From positions 62,001 through 126,000 of the forward strand of contig NZ_JBMIRR010000028.1 of assembly GCF_049195245.1 (NCBI RefSeq): a stretch of DNA of 64,000 nt, read 5' to 3'. Below, piece after piece: positions 41,937-49,785 of the stretch. The notes beneath the pieces are model-generated. The model was given only the letters and a program-made list of their open reading frames with translations, was not told the origin of the DNA and searched no databases. The DNA is from Arenimonas sp049195245 (GTDB taxonomy: Bacteria; Pseudomonadota; Gammaproteobacteria; Xanthomonadales; Xanthomonadaceae). The first letter of the stretch is position 1. Every line of letters begins with the position of its first letter. A program made the translations under genes and the position numbers.

Positions 41937-42842
41937 ATGACCGCCTGTCGCGCGCTGACGCTGGCCTGCCTGATCCTTGCCGCCCCGGCCGGGGCCGGCA
42001 CGCTGTACAAGTGCACCGGCGCCGACGGCATTCCCAACTACACCGGCAAGCGCGTGGCCGGGGCCAGTTGCAAGGTCGTGACCACCTACACCGCGGCCGA
42101 CTCCCGCCCGCGAGGACCGGCGCCCGTGGCGGCGCCGTCCCCGCCGCCCGCCGCGGCAACCGCCGCGACGGGTACCGCCTCCGCGCCCCGCGCCGTGCCC
42201 ACCGGGCGGGTCGAATTCCGCACCGCGTCCCCGGGCCAGACACTGGCCGCGGCCAACCGGCCCAGTGGCGCCCGCGTCACCCGCGGCGCGATGTACAAGT
42301 TCGAGCGCGACGGCATCACCCACTACACCAACGTGCGGCCGGGCGGCGATGCCGGCGCCAAGATGCTGTTCAGCTACGTCGAGACCTGCTACGCCTGCGG
42401 CCTGCTGCCGGGCGTCGATTTCTCCAGCGTGCGCCTCAACACCGAGGCCTATGCCGCTGAGGTCCGTGCCGCCGCCGCCGAGTTCGGGGTCGAGGAGGCC
42501 ATCGTCCGGGCCATCATCCACGCCGAGTCGGCCTACCGGCCCAATGCGGTCTCCCACGCCGGTGCCCAGGGCCTGATGCAGCTGATCCCGGCCACGGCCG
42601 CGCGCTTCGGCGTGTCCGACGTGTTCGACCCCAACCAGAACATCCGCGGCGGGGTGCAGTACCTCGCCTGGCTGCTGAAGCGCTTCAACAACGACCTGAC
42701 CCTGGCCGCGGCCGGCTACAACGCCGGCGAGGGCGCCGTGGACCGCCACGGCGGCGTGCCGCCCTATGCCGAGACCCAGCGTTACGTGGTCCGGGTGGGC
42801 CAGCTGGCCGAGCGCTACCGCGGGGCCCTGGCCGCGAATTGA
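41937..42842 (+). CDS. Lytic transglycosylase with DUF4124-like N-terminal part
   Basis: 301-aa secreted protein with a signal peptide (MTACRALTLACLILAAPAGA). A DUF4124-like module (TLYKCTGADGIPNYTGK) is followed by a Pro/Ala linker. A second, related segment (AMYKFERDGITHYTNVRPGG) precedes the SLT domain. The catalytic Glu197 is in AIIHAESAYRP, with GAQGLMQLIPATAARFGV and AAAGYNAGEGAV completing the fold. It cleaves peptidoglycan glycan strands to 1,6-anhydro ends. It is divergent from miaB. Confidence 0.9.
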   Translation: MTACRALTLACLILAAPAGAGTLYKCTGADGIPNYTGKRVAGASCKVVTTYTAADSRPRGPAPVAAPSPPPAAATAATGTASAPRAVPTGRVEFRTASPGQTLAAANRPSGARVTRGAMYKFERDGITHYTNVRPGGDAGAKMLFSYVETCYACGLLPGVDFSSVRLNTEAYAAEVRAAAAEFGVEEAIVRAIIHAESAYRPNAVSHAGAQGLMQLIPATAARFGVSDVFDPNQNIRGGVQYLAWLLKRFNNDLTLAAAGYNAGEGAVDRHGGVPPYAETQRYVVRVGQLAERYRGALAAN

Positions 42843-42856
42843 ACCGCCGGCCGGCG

Positions 42857-42886
42857 TTGTCCCTGCCTCGCTCCCTCCGCTACAAT
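42857..42886 (+). promoter_or_regulatory. Candidate sigma-70 promoter of petABC
   Basis: TTGTCC (42857-42862) and TACAAT (42881-42886) are separated by 18 bases. A start near 42893 would leave a leader of about 70 bases with GGAGA just before the petA ATG. Confidence 0.5.
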
Positions 42887-42960
42887 TGCGCGTCTTTGCG
42901 GGCCCCCCGGGGTTACGCATCTCGTTTTTCAGCCACTTAGCAAGATTTTCGGAGAGCCGG

Positions 42961-43566
42961 ATGGCTAACGAAGGGGTCAACACAGGTCGCCGCCGCTTCC
43001 TGACCGCCACCACCGCCGTGGTCGGCGCGGTGGGCGCGGCAGCGGTCGCGGTGCCGTTCATCAGTTCCTGGAAGCCCAGCGCCCGCGCCAAGGTCGCCGG
43101 TGCCCCGGTGGACGTGGACATCAGCAAGATCGAGCTCGAGCCCGGCATGCGCATGATCGTGCAGTGGCGCGGCAAGCCGGTCTGGATCTTCCGCCGCACG
43201 CCCGAGCAGCTGGCCGCCCTCAAGGGCCTTGACGGCCGCCTGCGCGACCCGGCCTCCGAGAACGCCGACCAGACCCCCGCCTTTGCCAAGAACGAGGCCC
43301 GCTCGATCAAGCCCGAGCTGGCGGTCATCGTCGGCATCTGCACCCACCTGGGCTGCTCGCCCAGCTACGTGCCCGAGCTGCAGCCGCAGGCCTTCGACAG
43401 CGAATGGCAGGGCGGCTTCTACTGCCCGTGCCACAACTCGCGTTTCGACCTGGCCGGCCGCGTGTTCCAGGGCGTCCCGGCGCCTTCCAACCTCGAAGTG
43501 CCGCCGTACCATTTCGTCGACGACAACCACCTGGTCGTCGGTGTCGCCCCCGAGGGAGCCGCGTAA
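42961..43566 (+). CDS. petA: Ubiquinol-cytochrome c reductase Rieske subunit
   Basis: 201-aa Rieske protein of the bc1 complex. A twin-arginine-type start (GRRRFL) precedes one membrane helix. The [2Fe-2S] ligands are Cys127 and His129 (CTHLGC) and Cys155 and His158 (CPCHN), with Cys132 and Cys157 as the disulphide. GGFYCPCHNSRFDLAGRV is the family sequence. It overlaps petB by one base (TAATG), so the operon is tightly coupled. Confidence 0.97.
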   Translation: MANEGVNTGRRRFLTATTAVVGAVGAAAVAVPFISSWKPSARAKVAGAPVDVDISKIELEPGMRMIVQWRGKPVWIFRRTPEQLAALKGLDGRLRDPASENADQTPAFAKNEARSIKPELAVIVGICTHLGCSPSYVPELQPQAFDSEWQGGFYCPCHNSRFDLAGRVFQGVPAPSNLEVPPYHFVDDNHLVVGVAPEGAA

Positions 43567-44813
43567 TGGCCAACCTGATCACCCGCAAGGCCGAGGACGT
43601 CATCGGCTGGTTCAACGACCGTACGCCCGGCCTGCTGCCCTTCTACAAGAAGCACATGTCGGAGTACTACGCTCCGAAGAACTTCAACCTCTGGTACTAC
43701 TTCGGCTCGCTGGCGCTGCTGGTGCTGGTCAACCAGATCGTCACCGGCATCTTCCTGACGATGCACTACAAGCCGAGCGCGGCGGAAGCCTTCGCCTCGG
43801 TCGAGTACATCATGCGCGACGTGGAGTGGGGCTGGCTGATCCGCTACATGCACAGCACCGGCGCCTCGCTGTTCTTCATCGTCGTTTACCTGCACATGTT
43901 CCGCGGCCTGATCTACGGCTCCTACCAGAAGCCGCGCGAGCTGGTCTGGGTGCTGGGCATGCTGATCTTCCTGGTGCTGATGGCCGAGGCCTTCATGGGC
44001 TACGTGCTGCCCTGGGGCCAGATGTCGTACTGGGGCGCGCAGGTGATCATCAACCTGTTCGGCGCCATCCCGGTGGTCGGCGGCGACCTGACCGAGTGGA
44101 TCCGCGGCGACTACCTGGTGGCCGACGCCACGCTCAACCGCTTCTTCGCCCTGCACGTGATCGCGCTGCCGCTGGTGCTGCTGCTGCTGGTCGTGCTGCA
44201 CCTGGGCGCGCTGCACGAGGTCGGTTCCAACAACCCCGACGGCGTGGACATCAAGAAGGTCAAGGACAAGGAAACCGGCAAGCCCAAGGACGGCATCCCC
44301 TTCCACCCGTACTACACGGTGAAGGACCTGTTCGGCGCCGGCTTCTTCCTGATCCTGTTCGCCTTCATCGTCTTCTTCGCCCCGGCGATGGGCGGCTGGT
44401 TCCTGGAGTGGGACAACTTCATCCAGGCCGACCCGCTGGTCACCCCGGCGCACATCAAGCCGGTGTGGTACTTCACGCCCTACTACGCAATGCTGCGCGC
44501 CATCCCCGACAAGTTCTTCGGCGTGGTGGTGATGGGTGGCGCGACCCTGATCCTGTTCCTGCTGCCGTGGCTGGACCGCTGCAAGGTCCGCTCCATCCGC
44601 TACCGCCCGCTGCTGCACAAGATCCTGATCGGCATCTTCGCGGTCTCGTTCGTGGTGCTGGGCTGGCTGGGCGCGCAGTCCGGTTCCGACGCGCAGAAGC
44701 TGGTGGCGCAGATCCTCACCGCCTACTACTTCGCGTTCTTCATCTTCATGCCCTTCTGGTCCGCGATGGGCCAGACCAAGCCAGTTCCCGAGCGGGTGAC
44801 CACGCATGACTAA
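43566..44813 (+). CDS. petB: Cytochrome b of the bc1 complex
   Basis: 415-aa membrane protein with the full cytochrome b (about eight helices). Haem ligands lie in YMHSTGASLFFIVVYLHMF and ALHVIALPLVLLLLVVLH. The quinol-site motif appears as PEWY-like KPVWYFTPYYAMLRAIPDK. GYVLPWGQMSYWGAQV is complete. The length suits a single-chain bacterial cytochrome b rather than the split form. It overlaps petC by eight bases. Confidence 0.96.
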   Translation: MANLITRKAEDVIGWFNDRTPGLLPFYKKHMSEYYAPKNFNLWYYFGSLALLVLVNQIVTGIFLTMHYKPSAAEAFASVEYIMRDVEWGWLIRYMHSTGASLFFIVVYLHMFRGLIYGSYQKPRELVWVLGMLIFLVLMAEAFMGYVLPWGQMSYWGAQVIINLFGAIPVVGGDLTEWIRGDYLVADATLNRFFALHVIALPLVLLLLVVLHLGALHEVGSNNPDGVDIKKVKDKETGKPKDGIPFHPYYTVKDLFGAGFFLILFAFIVFFAPAMGGWFLEWDNFIQADPLVTPAHIKPVWYFTPYYAMLRAIPDKFFGVVVMGGATLILFLLPWLDRCKVRSIRYRPLLHKILIGIFAVSFVVLGWLGAQSGSDAQKLVAQILTAYYFAFFIFMPFWSAMGQTKPVPERVTTHD

Positions 44814-45543
44814 GCTGCGCCTCTTCGCCCTCCTGCTGGCGTTCGCGCCGGCGCTCGGCCTGGCCGCCGGCGGCGGCCCGCTGGAGGCCTCGGGCACCGA
44901 CCTGAGCGACCGGGCCTCGCTGCAGCGCGGCGCCGGCCTGTACATGAACTATTGCTCGGGCTGCCACTCGCTGTCCCTGCACCGCTACTCGCGCATCGGC
45001 GAAGACCTGGGCCTGACCCAGGAGGAAGTCGAGCAGAACCTGATCCTGGGCGAGGCCAAGTACGGCGAGAACATCAGGACCGGCATCGCGCCCGGCGACG
45101 GCAACGCCTGGTTCGGCAAGGCCGCACCCGACCTTAGCCTGGTGGCCCGCGCCAAGCTCGGCGGTGCCGACTGGGTGTACTCCTACCTCAAGGGTTTCTA
45201 CGTCGACGAAACCCGCCCGATGGGCTGGAACAACACCGTGTTCCCGGGTGCCTCGATGCCGCACGTGCTGTGGGAGATGCAGGGCATCCAGCGCCCGGTC
45301 TACGGCGAGTCGCACGACGGCGCCGCGCCGCACGTCGAAAAGCTCGAGCTGGCCACGCCCGGTCGCCTCGACGCCCGCCAGTACGACCAGGTGGCGCGCG
45401 ACATCAGCGCCTTCCTGCAGTACGTGGCCGAACCGGCCGCGCTCAAGCGCGAGTCGCTGGGCGTCTGGGTGCTGCTGTTCCTGGCCTTTTTCACCCTCAT
45501 CGCCTACCTGCTCAAGAGCGAGTACTGGCGCGACGTGCACTGA
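44806..45543 (+). CDS. petC: Cytochrome c1
   Basis: 245-aa periplasmic cytochrome anchored by a C-terminal helix (LGVWVLLFLAFFTLIAYLL). A signal peptide (MTKLRLFALLLAFAPALGLAA) is followed by the haem site CSGCH (50-54). The Met ligand is probably in FPGASMPHVLW. It passes electrons from the bc1 complex to soluble carriers and so to the cbb3 oxidase at 32 kb. A strong terminator follows 25 bases later. Confidence 0.95.
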   Translation: MTKLRLFALLLAFAPALGLAAGGGPLEASGTDLSDRASLQRGAGLYMNYCSGCHSLSLHRYSRIGEDLGLTQEEVEQNLILGEAKYGENIRTGIAPGDGNAWFGKAAPDLSLVARAKLGGADWVYSYLKGFYVDETRPMGWNNTVFPGASMPHVLWEMQGIQRPVYGESHDGAAPHVEKLELATPGRLDARQYDQVARDISAFLQYVAEPAALKRESLGVWVLLFLAFFTLIAYLLKSEYWRDVH

Positions 45544-45567
45544 GGCCCCCGGGCCTGTTGGCAGCAG

Positions 45568-45591
45568 AAGGCCGCCTCCGGGCGGCCTTTT
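45568..45591 (+). terminator. Intrinsic terminator of petABC
   Basis: The stem AAGGCCGCC (45568-45576) pairs with GGCGGCCTT (45581-45589) around a TCCG tetraloop and runs into TTTT. The stop of petC is 25 bases upstream. Confidence 0.85.
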
Positions 45592-45731
45592 GCATGATGG
45601 GGCCGGTCAGGGGCCGTGGCGGTCCGCGTCGCGGGCAGCCGGTGGCTTGCGGCGGACCGGGGATTTCGGGCAGGGTTAGGGCTTCGGGTGACCGCTAGCA
45701 GGGGCTGGCGGCGCCGCGTGAGGGAACCCCG

Positions 45732-46367
45732 ATGGCTGCCAGTCCGCGCATCCGCAACGCCCTGACCCTGTTCTCCGCCCGCGACTGCGTGGTCTGCCAC
45801 CGGGTCCGGCTGGTGCTGGCGGCCAAGGGCGTGACCTACGAACTGGTGCCGGTGGACCCGGGCAACCCGCCTGAAGACCTGGTGGACCTCAATCCCTACC
45901 ATTCCGTACCGACCCTGGTGGACCGCGACCTGGTGCTGTATGCCGCCTCGGTGGTGTCCGAATACCTGGACGAGCGCTACCCGCATCCGCCGCTGATGCC
46001 CGTGGATCCGCTGTCGCGCGCGCGCCTGCGCCTGGCGATGCTGCGGCTTGAACACGAGTGGGTGCCGCACGTGCAGTCCATCCAGCACGGCAACAAGGCC
46101 CAGGCCGACGCCGGCCGCAAGCGCCTGAAGGAACTGCTGATCGCGGCGCTGCCGCTGTTCAAGGCCTCCAAGTTTTTCCTCAACCCCGAGATGAGCCTGG
46201 CCGACTGCGCGATCGCGCCGATCATCTGGCGCCTGCCGGCCCTGGGCGTGGTGCTGCCCAAGGAAGCCAAGCTGATCGAGGACTACGGCATGCGCATCTT
46301 CCGCAACCCGGCCTACCTGCGCAGCCTCACGCCCGAAGAAAAATCCCTGCGCGAGCTGCCGCCGTGA
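45732..46367 (+). CDS. sspA: Stringent starvation protein A
   Basis: 211-aa glutathione-S-transferase-fold protein that binds RNA polymerase and modulates stress and stationary-phase genes. The N-terminal thioredoxin-like part has FSARDCVVCHRVRLVL and VPVDPGNPPEDLVDLNPY with SVPTLVDRDLVLYAASVV. The C-terminal helical part has FFLNPEMSLADCAIAPIIWRL. The active residue of true GSTs is absent, as usual for SspA. It is coupled to sspB by a GTGA overlap. Confidence 0.93.
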   Translation: MAASPRIRNALTLFSARDCVVCHRVRLVLAAKGVTYELVPVDPGNPPEDLVDLNPYHSVPTLVDRDLVLYAASVVSEYLDERYPHPPLMPVDPLSRARLRLAMLRLEHEWVPHVQSIQHGNKAQADAGRKRLKELLIAALPLFKASKFFLNPEMSLADCAIAPIIWRLPALGVVLPKEAKLIEDYGMRIFRNPAYLRSLTPEEKSLRELPP

Positions 46368-46786
46368 CCGAGCCGGTCGCCGCGATGGGCTCCAACCGCC
46401 CCTACCTGCTCCGGGCGCTCAACGAGTGGATCTGCGACAACGGCATGACGCCCTACCTGCTGGTGGACGCCGCGCGCGACGGCGTGCAGGTGCCCAGCTC
46501 GGCGGTGAAGGAAGGCCGCGTAGTGCTCAACATCGCCCCGCGCGCGGTGGCGCACCTGGTCATCGACAATCGCGAGGTGCGCTTCATGGCCCGCTTCGGC
46601 GGCGTCAGCCAGTCGGTGCAGGTGCCGGTGACCGCCGTGCTGGCGATCTACGCCCAGGAAACCGGGCAGGGCATGATGCTCCCGGAGGACGGCGCCACGC
46701 TGCCCGAGGATTCGCCCGATCCGGCGCCGGCGCCGGACGCGGGCGGCGACGGCCCCAAGCGCAGCCACCTGCGCGTTGTGAAGTAA
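46364..46786 (+). CDS. sspB: ClpXP adaptor protein SspB
   Basis: 140-aa adaptor that delivers ssrA-tagged proteins to ClpXP. The family start NRPYLLRALNEWICDNGMTPYLLV is present. The C-terminal tail is HLRVVK, the ClpX-binding sequence. The GTG at 46364 overlaps the sspA TGA (GTGA) and is chosen for coupling. An ATG at 46385 is also in frame and would remove seven residues. Confidence 0.94.
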   Translation: MTEPVAAMGSNRPYLLRALNEWICDNGMTPYLLVDAARDGVQVPSSAVKEGRVVLNIAPRAVAHLVIDNREVRFMARFGGVSQSVQVPVTAVLAIYAQETGQGMMLPEDGATLPEDSPDPAPAPDAGGDGPKRSHLRVVK

Positions 46787-46799
46787 GCGGTTAAGGCCC

Positions 46800-47120
46800 T
46801 CAGGCCGGACTGTCCTGCGGTGGCATCGGACCCACCAGCGAATGCAGGCGGCGCCCATGCAACACGATGCGTCCGGCGCGACGGTCCTCGCCGCCCACCG
46901 AATACTCGAAGCCGTAGTGGCGCTCCAGCCCCAGCCAGCCGTCCGACCCGCGGCGCAGGCGCATCTTGAGCAGGTGCACGCTCTGGTCGAGCCATTGCAC
47001 GCCGGCACGTGCGCAGGCCACCTGGCCCAGGCGGGTGGCGGTTTCGGCGGCCGCGCGGCCGGCAAACCAGAACACGGCGACGGCCATGGCCGCGATTAGG
47101 AAGAGCAGGGTCGATAACAT
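46800..47120 (-). CDS. DUF3301 membrane protein
   Basis: 106-aa protein starting MLSTLLFLIAAMAVAVFWFA, a single helix, then a soluble part: ATRLGQVACARAGVQWLDQS, VHLLKMRLRR, and a YGFEYS motif with a GRIVLHGRRL strand. These are the DUF3301 landmarks. No function is established that I know of. It is convergent with sspB and divergent from the FHA protein. A longer frame upstream exists but the conserved part begins at 47120. Confidence 0.78.
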   Translation of the reverse strand: MLSTLLFLIAAMAVAVFWFAGRAAAETATRLGQVACARAGVQWLDQSVHLLKMRLRRGSDGWLGLERHYGFEYSVGGEDRRAGRIVLHGRRLHSLVGPMPPQDSPA

Positions 47121-47245
47121 GCCGCCAATGTGGGGCCGTCGCTGCCCGCCCGCAAGCCGCCCCCCTGCCGGCTGGCGCCGCGCATGGATAAGATAGGCCC
47201 GGATGCCGGCCCTTGGGGCCTTCGCCAATTCGCAGGAGAGCGAAG

Positions 47246-48055
47246 ATGAAACTGGTGTTTCCCAACGGCGAACATGCCCAGGTGCTGCTCAATTCGGGCG
47301 TGAACAGGATCGGCTCGGCCTCCGAGGGTGCGGTGGTGCTCACCGACCCCGCCATCGCCGGCCTGCACTGCGAGATCCACGTCACCAGCACCGGTGCCAA
47401 CCTGCAGGTGCCTGCGGGCGGCGGACCGGTCACGGTCAACGGCAAGCCGGTGTCGGACATCATGGCGCTGCGTGGCGGCGACCAGATCGGCCTGGGTCCG
47501 GTGATGGCCAAGTTCGTCGTGGTCGAGGCGGCCCGCAGCCAGCCTGCGCCCGGCGTGGTGCCGGGCTCGGATGAAGACTCGGGCGCCACCCGCGTGCGCA
47601 TGGCCGTGCCCAAGTACGTGCTGCGCGGCGTGTCTGGCGCGGTGTTCGGCAAGGTGTTCCCGGTGGCCGGTCCGGTGGTCATCGGCCGCGCGGTGGAGTG
47701 CGACATCTCCGTGCAGGCCGAAGAAATTTCCAGGCGCCACGCCCTGGTCAAGCCCACGCAGGATGGCCTGTCGGTCGAGGACCTGGGTTCGTCCAATGGC
47801 ACCTACATCAATGCGAAGCGCGTGCAGCAAGGCTTCCTCAATGCCGGCGACGAACTGCGGCTGGATGCGGTGCGTTTCATCGTGGTCGCGCCGGGCATGG
47901 AAATGGCCCAGCAGACGTCGCGCATGGCGGCGGCCTCGGATTCGTCGGCCTCCGACCGCAGCGCCGCGGCGCCAGGCATGAGCAAGTGGGTGCCGATCAT
48001 GCTGACGGCGGCCGCGATCCTGGCCACCGTGGCGCTGGTGATGAGCCGCGGCTGA
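47246..48055 (+). CDS. Membrane protein with two FHA domains
   Basis: 269-aa protein. FHA1 (about 1-95) is degenerate: RIGSASEG, GLHCEIHV and VTVNGKPV. FHA2 (about 125-215) has the phosphothreonine-binding residues intact in VIGRAVECDISV, ISRRHALVKP and LGSSNGTYIN. A low-complexity Ser/Ala linker leads to one C-terminal helix (VPIMLTAAAILATVALVM). AGGAG lies about eight bases before the ATG. A kinase partner is not in the window. It may recruit a phosphorylated envelope or signalling protein, but this is inference. Confidence 0.88.
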   Translation: MKLVFPNGEHAQVLLNSGVNRIGSASEGAVVLTDPAIAGLHCEIHVTSTGANLQVPAGGGPVTVNGKPVSDIMALRGGDQIGLGPVMAKFVVVEAARSQPAPGVVPGSDEDSGATRVRMAVPKYVLRGVSGAVFGKVFPVAGPVVIGRAVECDISVQAEEISRRHALVKPTQDGLSVEDLGSSNGTYINAKRVQQGFLNAGDELRLDAVRFIVVAPGMEMAQQTSRMAAASDSSASDRSAAAPGMSKWVPIMLTAAAILATVALVMSRG

Positions 48056-48077
48056 CGCACCGCGCAGGGCCCCGCTC

Positions 48078-48932
48078 TCAGCCGGGCGGGGATCCCAGGC
48101 GCAGCGACAGGTCCAGCGCCTGCACGTGTTTGGTGAGTGCGCCGACCGACACGAAATCCACGCCGGTGGCGGCGATCGCGGGCAGGCGCTGCAGGTCCAC
48201 GCCGCCAGATACTTCCAGCGGAATGCGTCCACCGGCCATGGCCACGGCGGCCTGGAGGTCGGCCGCGCTGAAGTCATCCACCAGGATGCGTTCGCAGCCG
48301 GTGGCCAAGGCCTGCGCCAGTTCGTCCAGGTCCTCGACCTCGATGATCAACGGCAGCGCGGGGTGCATCGCGCGCGCGGCCGCGGCGGCCGCGGCGATCG
48401 AGCCGGCCGCGTGGATGTGGTTTTCCTTCAGCATCACGGCGTCGTACAGGCCCATGCGGTGGTTGCTGCCGCCGCCGGCGCGCACCGCGTACTTCTGCGC
48501 CTGGCGCAGGCCGGGCAGGGTCTTGCGGGTATCGAGGATGCGGGTGCGGCTGCCCGCGACGGCCGCCACGTAGGCCGCGGTGCGCGTGGCCGTGGCCGAC
48601 AGGGTCTGAAGAAAATTGAGCGCCGGGCGTTCGGCACTGACCAGGGCGCGGGTGCGGCCTTGCAGCGTGACCAGCACCGTGCCCGCGTCAACGGCCTGGC
48701 CTTCCTGCACGCGCCAGTCCAGGCGCGCCTGCGGGTCCAGCGCCAGGAAACAGGCATCGAACCACGGACGTCCGGCAATGACGCCGGATTCCTTGGCGAT
48801 CACGTAGGCCCGGGCCGGATCGTCGGGCAGCAGCGCGGCGGTGGCATCGCCCGGGCCTAGGTCTTCGGCCAGGGCGCGGGCGACGTCGTCCTGCACGAGG
48901 GCAGGCGAAGGCGGCGTCGGCAGCGTGGCCAT
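48078..48932 (-). CDS. nadC: Nicotinate-nucleotide pyrophosphorylase (carboxylating)
   Basis: 284-aa quinolinate phosphoribosyltransferase that makes nicotinate mononucleotide in NAD synthesis. Visible sequences are EDLGPGDATAALLP, RPALNFLQTLSATATRTA, RILDTRKTLPGLRQAQKYAV, GGGSNHRMGLYDAVMLKENH and EVSGGVDLQRLPAIAATGVD. Its ATG overlaps the stop of the Trm112-like gene by one base (TGATG). It is convergent with the FHA gene. Confidence 0.95.
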   Translation of the reverse strand: MATLPTPPSPALVQDDVARALAEDLGPGDATAALLPDDPARAYVIAKESGVIAGRPWFDACFLALDPQARLDWRVQEGQAVDAGTVLVTLQGRTRALVSAERPALNFLQTLSATATRTAAYVAAVAGSRTRILDTRKTLPGLRQAQKYAVRAGGGSNHRMGLYDAVMLKENHIHAAGSIAAAAAAARAMHPALPLIIEVEDLDELAQALATGCERILVDDFSAADLQAAVAMAGGRIPLEVSGGVDLQRLPAIAATGVDFVSVGALTKHVQALDLSLRLGSPPG

Positions 48933-49198
48933 CAGCGCGGGAAGTCGGCGACCTGCGCGGTGGCGATGGCCTCGTCGGCCAGCAGCACCGGGATGCCGTC
49001 ATCCACGCGATAGACCAGGCGACGGTCGCGCGACACCAGGGCTTCCGCCAGCGGCTCGCCCTGCGGGCCACCATCGGCGCGGGTGACGCCGCCGGCGGCG
49101 ATGGCCCGGTTCAGCGCCGCCAGCTCGGCTGCGTTCAACAGGGCCAGCGGCTGCTTGGTGGTGGGGCAGCAGAGGATGTCCAAGAGCTTGCGGTCCAT
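48932..49198 (-). CDS. Trm112-family small protein
   Basis: 88-aa protein starting MDRKLLDILCCPTTKQPLAL, then a middle helix and a C-terminal strand region RRLVYRVDDGIPVLLADEA. The ending VYRVDDGIPVLL is the YcaR/Trm112 signature. Bacterial members have unclear function. The usual zinc cysteines are reduced to the pair 10-11. It is coupled to nadC and divergent from purE. Confidence 0.85.
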   Translation of the reverse strand: MDRKLLDILCCPTTKQPLALLNAAELAALNRAIAAGGVTRADGGPQGEPLAEALVSRDRRLVYRVDDGIPVLLADEAIATAQVADFPR

Positions 49199-49230
49199 GG
49201 GCGCGGCTGTGTCCGGCGGGGGCTTGGGTC

Positions 49231-49236
49231 TAGAAT
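49231..49236 (+). promoter_or_regulatory. Candidate -10 box of purEK
   Basis: TAGAAT lies 25 bases before the purE ATG in the divergent gap with the Trm112-like gene. No clear -35 is seen. Confidence 0.4.
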
Positions 49237-49260
49237 AGCGTTTTGCCGACGCCGCCCGCC

Positions 49261-49785
49261 ATGAACGAACGTGCCGCCGCAAGCCAGGTCGCTGCTTCCC
49301 CGCTGGTCGGGGTGGTCATGGGTTCGCGCTCGGACTGGGAGACGATGCAGCACGCCGTCGCCCGGCTCGAACAGCTCGGTGTGCCGCATGAAGTGAGGGT
49401 GGTCTCGGCGCACCGCACGCCCGAACTGCTGGTGGACTACGCACGCGGCGCCAGTGCGCGCGGCCTGCGCGCCATCATCGCCGGTGCCGGCGGCGCCGCC
49501 CACCTGCCCGGCATGATCGCGGCGATGACCGCGGTGCCGGTGCTGGGCGTGCCGGTGCAGAGCAAGGCGCTCAACGGGCTGGACTCGCTGCTGTCGATCG
49601 TGCAGATGCCCGCGGGCGTGCCGGTGGCCACCTTCGCGATCGGTGCGGCGGGTGCCGCCAATGCCGGCCTGTTCGCCGCGGCGATGATCGCGCCCGGCGA
49701 CGCCGCCGTGCGCGCCGCGCTCGACGAATTCCGCAGCCGCCAGACCCGCGACGTGCTCGACCATCCGGATCCGCGCCAGCCGTGA
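49261..49785 (+). CDS. purE: N5-carboxyaminoimidazole ribonucleotide mutase
   Basis: 174-aa class I PurE that moves the carboxyl group from N5-CAIR to C4, giving CAIR in purine synthesis. GVVMGSRSDWETM, VSAHRTPELLVDYA, IAGAGGAAHLPGMIAA and PVQSKALNGLDSLLSI are the family sequences, with His of SAHR at the active site. The ATG at 49261 is preferred over a TTG six codons upstream. It overlaps purK by four bases (GTGA). Confidence 0.96.
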   Translation: MNERAAASQVAASPLVGVVMGSRSDWETMQHAVARLEQLGVPHEVRVVSAHRTPELLVDYARGASARGLRAIIAGAGGAAHLPGMIAAMTAVPVLGVPVQSKALNGLDSLLSIVQMPAGVPVATFAIGAAGAANAGLFAAAMIAPGDAAVRAALDEFRSRQTRDVLDHPDPRQP

